Shown here in pieces: positions 6,306-8,975 of a stretch of 8,975 nucleotides of DNA (positions are counted from its first letter, which is position 1; every line of letters begins with the position of its first letter). The position numbers were made by a program, and so were the translations under genes. The notes under the pieces were generated by a model that had not been told where the DNA came from, did not search any database, and was given only the letters and a program-made list of their open reading frames with translations. Location: NCBI GenBank assembly GCA_016182705.1, contig JACPGA010000015.1:1-8975 (forward strand), in the 5' to 3' direction. Origin of the DNA: Deltaproteobacteria bacterium (GTDB lineage: Bacteria; Desulfobacterota; GWC2-55-46).

Positions 6306-6698
6306 TCAATGCCTGCTGAAGTCGGCTATCTTCGGCTTTACAAGCTCCTCGTAGTCCCTGTAGCGCATCTCGACGGCCTCATAGTGGCTTCCGGCGTTGA
6401 AAAATATTTCCTCGTCCTGGGTCAGGGCGGAGTCTACTACGGTGTCGATATTGTGCCTCACGTCCTTTTTGCCGAGAAACTCCTTGAGCTTCTGGAAGTC
6501 TATCCTCCCGCTCGCCGGGAGCACTGTCATTACGAAACTGCCGTCAGTCTTGACCATGACCGCTTTGGCAAGCTCCTGGCCTTTCACGTGCATCGAGGCG
6601 GCGACTTCCTGGGCGGTATACGCCTCAGGGTGGATAAGGGCCTTGAAATCCACATGGCGCTCCTTCAGGAGCACTTCAAGCCTTCTGGGTATTGACAT
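6306..6698 (-). CDS. YbaK/EbsC-family aminoacyl-tRNA deacylase, apparently with an internal deletion
   Basis: Members of this family hydrolyse mischarged tRNAs (for example Cys- or Ala-tRNAPro) in trans. The 130-aa product has family features: HPEAYTAQEVAASMHVKG (23-40), the conserved Lys45 in LAKAVMVK, VLPASGRIDFQKL (59-71), then SALTQDEEIFFNAGSHYEAV (90-109) and MRYRDYEELVKP. Homologues are usually ~155-160 aa and have, between KKDVR and the DTVVDSAL-like segment, about 27 residues including a GAxPPFG motif of the substrate pocket. Here Arg81 is followed directly by HNIDTVVD, so that block is missing in frame. The start at 6698 is chosen because GGAGG (6706-6710) lies seven bases upstream; extension to 6791 adds unlike residues. 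Its TGA abuts the TGA of the convergent debranching enzyme gene. Family assignment is strong; activity is doubtful if the deletion is real. Confidence 0.85.
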   Translation of the reverse strand: MSIPRRLEVLLKERHVDFKALIHPEAYTAQEVAASMHVKGQELAKAVMVKTDGSFVMTVLPASGRIDFQKLKEFLGKKDVRHNIDTVVDSALTQDEEIFFNAGSHYEAVEMRYRDYEELVKPKIADFSRH

Positions 6699-6833
6699 GG
6701 CTGTTCCTCCTTTTCCTTGTTGCAGGTTGCGGGAAAAAGCCCGGTATGCGTTTATATGATTATATCTCAAAAAGGGGCAGGTTTGGCTCATCAGGGAAAC
6801 GAAGGAGGCTGGGCAGGAGACGGGTGTCTGAAT

Positions 6834-6865
6834 AAAAAAATGCCCCGGAGCAGACGCTCCGGGGC
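6834..6865 (-). terminator. Rho-independent terminator after the hemerythrin gene
   Basis: A perfect 10-bp stem, GCCCCGGAGC (6842-6851) with GCTCCGGGGC (6856-6865), has an AGAC loop (read on the plus strand). On the minus strand it is followed by CA... no interruption other than one A-T closing position and then seven T (plus A-run 6834-6840). It starts 17 bases past the hemerythrin stop and separates that gene from the ybaK-like gene. Confidence 0.9.
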
Positions 6866-6882
6866 AAAATGAGAAGGCTGGT

Positions 6883-7560
6883 TTAAGCGGCCTGCGCCTT
6901 TTTTATTATCTGCGCCCGTTCCGCTTCCGTGATGAAGGCGTCTGATTCAGGGTAGAGGATGTGCTCTTCTTTCATGTTGTGGTCCATGAGAATGTTTATG
7001 AGCGCGCCTGCCGCCTCAGAGGCCGCTCCGGCGTCATGTCCGTCCGTCGAGGAGAGAATCCTGTCGAGGAGTTCGTTTATCTCCTTGTGCTCCATCTTCA
7101 TTACGAAGGTCGGGCCGGCGTCTATCATGCCTGTCTTCTCCTCGAATACCGGGAAGAGTATTTCTTCTTCTATGCGTATGTGTCTCCTCAAACCGAGGAC
7201 GAACTCACGGAAGTCGCTTGAGGCTTCTTCCCAGCGTTCGGCGCGAAGTGCGCCCTGGAAGCTCTCCATTATGCCGTCCAGCCTCCTGTGGTCTGTCTGG
7301 AGGTAGTCGGTTATGGTCCTGTCAGTCCCGGCCGTCTCCCTTTTCACGATGCGCACGCGCCACGCCTGGGGCCCCTGCTCCAGCGGCCACCATTCAAACT
7401 CGCCGTCATGCTCGGCCTGAAACTGGTACAGGAGAGGCTTTGGCTCGTGGTCGTTCACGAGCACGAACGACCCGCCCGGCTCAAGGTTTCTGAATGTGTC
7501 GAATATTGTCGAGTGCCTGTCCTTTGGCACCATCTCTCTCACGTCGAGTATCTTACCCAT
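6883..7560 (-). CDS. DUF2249 - hemerythrin (HHE) domain fusion protein
   Basis: The 225-aa protein has an N-terminal DUF2249 domain (about 1-72: KILDVREMVPKDRHSTIFDTF, then LEPGGSFVLVNDHEPKPLLYQF and the tail EWWPLEQGPQAWRVRIVK) and a C-terminal four-helix hemerythrin-like domain (about 80-215). Likely di-iron ligands are His91 (TDHRRLD), His127 and Glu131 (RRHIRIEEE), His158 (MEHKEI), His194 and Glu198/His200 (DHNMKEEH). Such proteins bind O2 or NO or store iron, and DUF2249-hemerythrin fusions are associated with nitrosative-stress and Fe-S repair functions, but the exact role here is unknown. There is no signal peptide, so it is cytoplasmic. The start ATG at 7558-7560 has GGAGG at 7571-7575, ten bases upstream. 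It is a single-gene unit with a strong terminator. Domain calls are confident. Confidence 0.93.
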   Translation of the reverse strand: MGKILDVREMVPKDRHSTIFDTFRNLEPGGSFVLVNDHEPKPLLYQFQAEHDGEFEWWPLEQGPQAWRVRIVKRETAGTDRTITDYLQTDHRRLDGIMESFQGALRAERWEEASSDFREFVLGLRRHIRIEEEILFPVFEEKTGMIDAGPTFVMKMEHKEINELLDRILSSTDGHDAGAASEAAGALINILMDHNMKEEHILYPESDAFITEAERAQIIKKAQAA

Positions 7561-7594
7561 CTATCTTGTTCCTCCTGAGTTTTTTCAAGCCCGT

Positions 7595-7621
7595 AAAAGC
7601 GCCCTGTCTCTTCGGGCGCTT
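7595..7621 (-). terminator. Likely terminator between the M48 and hemerythrin genes
   Basis: AAGCGCCC (7597-7604) pairs perfectly with GGGCGCTT (7614-7621) around a 9-nt loop. On the minus strand the stem is followed by TT before ACGGG, so the T-tract is short (GCTTTTAC in all). It lies 89 bases beyond the M48 stop and 37 bases before the hemerythrin start, leaving little room for a hemerythrin promoter downstream of it. It could instead be a leader hairpin of the hemerythrin mRNA. Confidence 0.45.
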
Positions 7622-7709
7622 GTCATATTCTTCCCCGGAACGGGCCGCAATAAAATGACAAAAATCAACATGCGCCCCGATTAAATCGCCGCCGTGCTTT
7701 GGAGAGTCT

Positions 7710-8477
7710 TTATCTGCCTTTGTAATACTTCAGGGCCTCCGGCAAAAAGCTCTTGAGCTCTTCGATCCGCTTCTGGTCGCTCGGGTGAGTCGAAAGGAAC
7801 TGGGGAGGGGCTGAGCCCTCTTTTCTCGCGAGCATCCTTTCCCAGAACGATACAGCCTGCCTGGGATCATAGCCTGCCTTTGCCATGAGTATCATCCCTA
7901 TTCTGTCGGCCTCCAGCTCGTGTTTCCTGCTGTACGGCAGGAGAACGCCGACCTGCGAACCGAGCCCGTAGGCCTGCATCACGCCTTCCCTCACGGCAGG
8001 GCTCCTGCCTGAGACGGCGGCCATGAGAGCCACTCCGCCTATTGAAAGCGCCTGCTGCTGGGACATTCTCTCCGAGCCGTGTCTGGCAAGGGCGTGCGCC
8101 ACCTCGTGTCCCATGACAGCCGCGATTCCGGCCTCATCCTGGCAGATGGGTATTATGCCAGTGTTGAAAGCAACCTTGCCGCCGGGCAGGGCAAAGGCGT
8201 TCACGCTCTTGTCCTCGATTACAACGAATTCCCATTTGTAATCGGGCTTGTCCGCGGCCGCCGCGATTCTCCTGCCGACCTCGGAGACCATCGAATTGAT
8301 GCGCGCGTCCCCGCTCAGTTTTGATTCCTGCTTGACCTCATTAAAAAGCGTGGCTCCTATTTGAGATTCCTGGCCTTCTGAGACCATCATTATCTGCTGG
8401 CGCTCTGTGTAGGGCACGGTAGAGCAGCCCTGGATGGTAAGGAAAAATGCGGTAAGTATGAAAAAGAGCTTTGCCAT
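7710..8477 (-). CDS. M48-family zinc metallopeptidase, lipoprotein (LoiP/BepA-like)
   Basis: The 255-aa protein starts with a lipoprotein signal peptide, MAKLFFILTAFFLTIQGC, predicting lipidation of Cys18 by Lgt after cleavage by signal peptidase II; Ser at +2 suggests outer-membrane placement facing the periplasm. The M48 peptidase domain follows: the helix SQIGATLFNEV, FALPGGKVAFNTGII (95-109), the zinc site GHEVAHALARHG (His124, Glu125, His128), and ELEADRIG (187-194) with Glu187 as probable third ligand, ending in STHPSDQKRIEEL (229-241), all typical. Family members degrade misfolded outer-membrane proteins or assist their assembly. No TPR domain follows, so it is the short LoiP-like form. 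ATG 8475-8477 has a G-rich GGGGGG about six bases upstream. It appears monocistronic. The family is certain; the substrate is unknown. Confidence 0.95.
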   Translation of the reverse strand: MAKLFFILTAFFLTIQGCSTVPYTERQQIMMVSEGQESQIGATLFNEVKQESKLSGDARINSMVSEVGRRIAAAADKPDYKWEFVVIEDKSVNAFALPGGKVAFNTGIIPICQDEAGIAAVMGHEVAHALARHGSERMSQQQALSIGGVALMAAVSGRSPAVREGVMQAYGLGSQVGVLLPYSRKHELEADRIGMILMAKAGYDPRQAVSFWERMLARKEGSAPPQFLSTHPSDQKRIEELKSFLPEALKYYKGR

Positions 8478-8516
8478 TGTAAGCCCCCCTTTTAGTTGTC
8501 TGTCCAGTTCATGTTT

Positions 8517-8587
8517 GTCTTTGCGGGCGAAGCGAAGCGATCTTGCTATCCTTCAAAAATTGCAGTCGCTCCTCTCCTCGCAATGAC
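8517..8587. repeat. Palindromic dispersed repeat, copy 2 (71 bp)
   Basis: The ends GTCTTTGCG (8517-8525) and CGCAATGAC (8579-8587) are inverse repeats with one mismatch. The left arm (8513-8543) matches 872-902 at 29 of 31 bases. In the middle, CAAAAATTG-CA-GTCGCTCC (8554-8572) matches the reverse complement of 933-952 apart from the spacer, linking this copy to the left part of the element at 916. It lies between the M48 start and the helix-hairpin-helix gene. The next stretch, 8588-8715, shows no gene or clear signal. Confidence 0.7.
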
Positions 8588-8715
8588 GGAAAAGCGGAGA
8601 TTAATCAGATTTTATACCAAAACGCGCCGGAGAGGTCGCTCACACATGACTAGGAGAGCTGAAGCCCATGCCGGGATTTTCGCTGAGGACTGAAAAATAT
8701 AATAAAAACAGCAAC

Positions 8716-8743
8716 TTGACAACTATTTTTATGGTCTTAAAAT
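8716..8743 (+). promoter_or_regulatory. Sigma-70-type promoter of the helix-hairpin-helix gene
   Basis: TTGACA (8716-8721) is a perfect -35 box; TAAAAT (8738-8743) follows after 16 bases and matches the -10 consensus at five of six positions. The surrounding sequence is AT-rich. Predicted start is near 8750, giving a ~68-nt leader to ATG 8818. Confidence 0.6.
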
Positions 8744-8817
8744 TAAAATAGGGTAATTGGCGGCAAGGTTCGCCTGTGTCTCCGCATTCCCCTTACGCAG
8801 GAAAGGAGGGAAAGTAG

Positions 8818-8975
8818 ATGTACGGCAAATCATGTCATATCAACAGCTCAAACACAAACGATATCATCAAAACGGTAGGATTGGGCGAGAGCGAGGCTGA
8901 AAGGCTCGTCAGTTACAGGGATGAGCATGGCCCGTTCAGGAGCCTTGACGATCTTATGAACGTCCCCGGCTTCGG
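8818..8975 (+). CDS. Helix-hairpin-helix (ComEA-like) protein, N-terminal part (cut by window end)
   Basis: The frame is open from ATG 8818 to the window end (52 complete codons). After MYGKSCHINSSNTNDIIKT comes VGLGESEAERLVSYRDEHGP, then FRSLDDLMNVPGF. This is a helix-hairpin-helix pair as in ComEA C-termini and DUF655-like proteins (INxAxxxEL..LPGIG..A..II.YR..HGPF.S.EDL..VPGIG), which bind DNA backbone non-specifically. Unlike ComEA, there is no signal peptide or membrane anchor before the domain, so it may be cytoplasmic. GGAGG (8805-8809) lies eight bases before the ATG. A promoter stands at 8716-8743. The HHH call is good; the function and C-terminal part cannot be seen. Confidence 0.82.
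   Translation, partial: MYGKSCHINSSNTNDIIKTVGLGESEAERLVSYRDEHGPFRSLDDLMNVPGF

Noticed and set aside
6759..6764. Minus-strand TATAAT upstream of the ybaK-like gene as a promoter
   Set aside because: The -10 is perfect but no acceptable -35 box lies 15-19 bases upstream and no TGn extension is present, so it is not listed as a feature.
8496..8693. 65-codon open frame between M48 and the helix-hairpin-helix gene
   Set aside because: It overlaps the palindromic repeat at 8517-8587, lacks a ribosome binding site and has no recognisable motif.
8750..8817. Riboswitch (for example c-di-GMP type) in the leader of the helix-hairpin-helix gene
   Set aside because: None of the conserved core strings of classes I can recall is present; only a simple SD-pairing hairpin is visible.

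Overview
The window looks like a chromosomal piece from an anaerobic or microaerophilic Gram-negative bacterium, plausibly Desulfobacterota or Nitrospirota. The pointers are the tail of a multiheme c-type cytochrome, a DUF2249-hemerythrin protein, an outer-membrane-type M48 lipoprotein, moderately high GC, and intergenic palindromic repeats of the 'TTGCGAGCGAAGCGAAGC' and 'TGTCATTCTGAG' kind. The lineage is an inference and cannot be fixed from this sequence. There is no phage, CRISPR, rRNA or tRNA.

Layout: the 3' end of a cytochrome gene (3-218, +) is closed by a strong terminator. A minimal 91-aa ANTAR RNA-binding protein follows (409-684, +). A gene-poor stretch (685-1257) holds a dispersed repeat and a 282-bp MITE-like element. 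Next is prmC, the release-factor glutamine methyltransferase (1258-2157, -), which has a consensus-like promoter and a ~150-nt leader whose 5' end can pair with the prmC ribosome binding site. Divergent from it is a glycogen-to-trehalose pair: treZ (2427-4301, +) and a glycogen debranching enzyme gene (4326-6305, +) broken by two frame-changing lesions. The broken gene abuts stop-to-stop with a convergent YbaK/EbsC-type deacylase gene (6306-6698, -), which appears to lack about 27 internal residues. The minus strand continues with a DUF2249-hemerythrin gene (6883-7560) and an M48 lipoprotein peptidase gene (7710-8477). After a second copy of the dispersed repeat, a promoter leads into a helix-hairpin-helix protein (8818 onward, +) cut by the window end.

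How it works together: TreZ releases trehalose from maltooligosyltrehalose and the debranching enzyme trims glycogen branches, so the treZ operon belongs to the TreY/TreZ trehalose route. No treY lies in the window. The other genes are single-gene units for translation quality (prmC, ybaK-like), envelope proteolysis (M48) and iron/NO/O2 biology (hemerythrin).

Most worth a second look: the self-complementary prmC leader and its palindrome-containing promoter, the attenuator-like hairpin before treZ, the cluster of three lesions in 4.6-6.5 kb, and the CXXCN variant haem motif. I found no clearly new multi-gene system.
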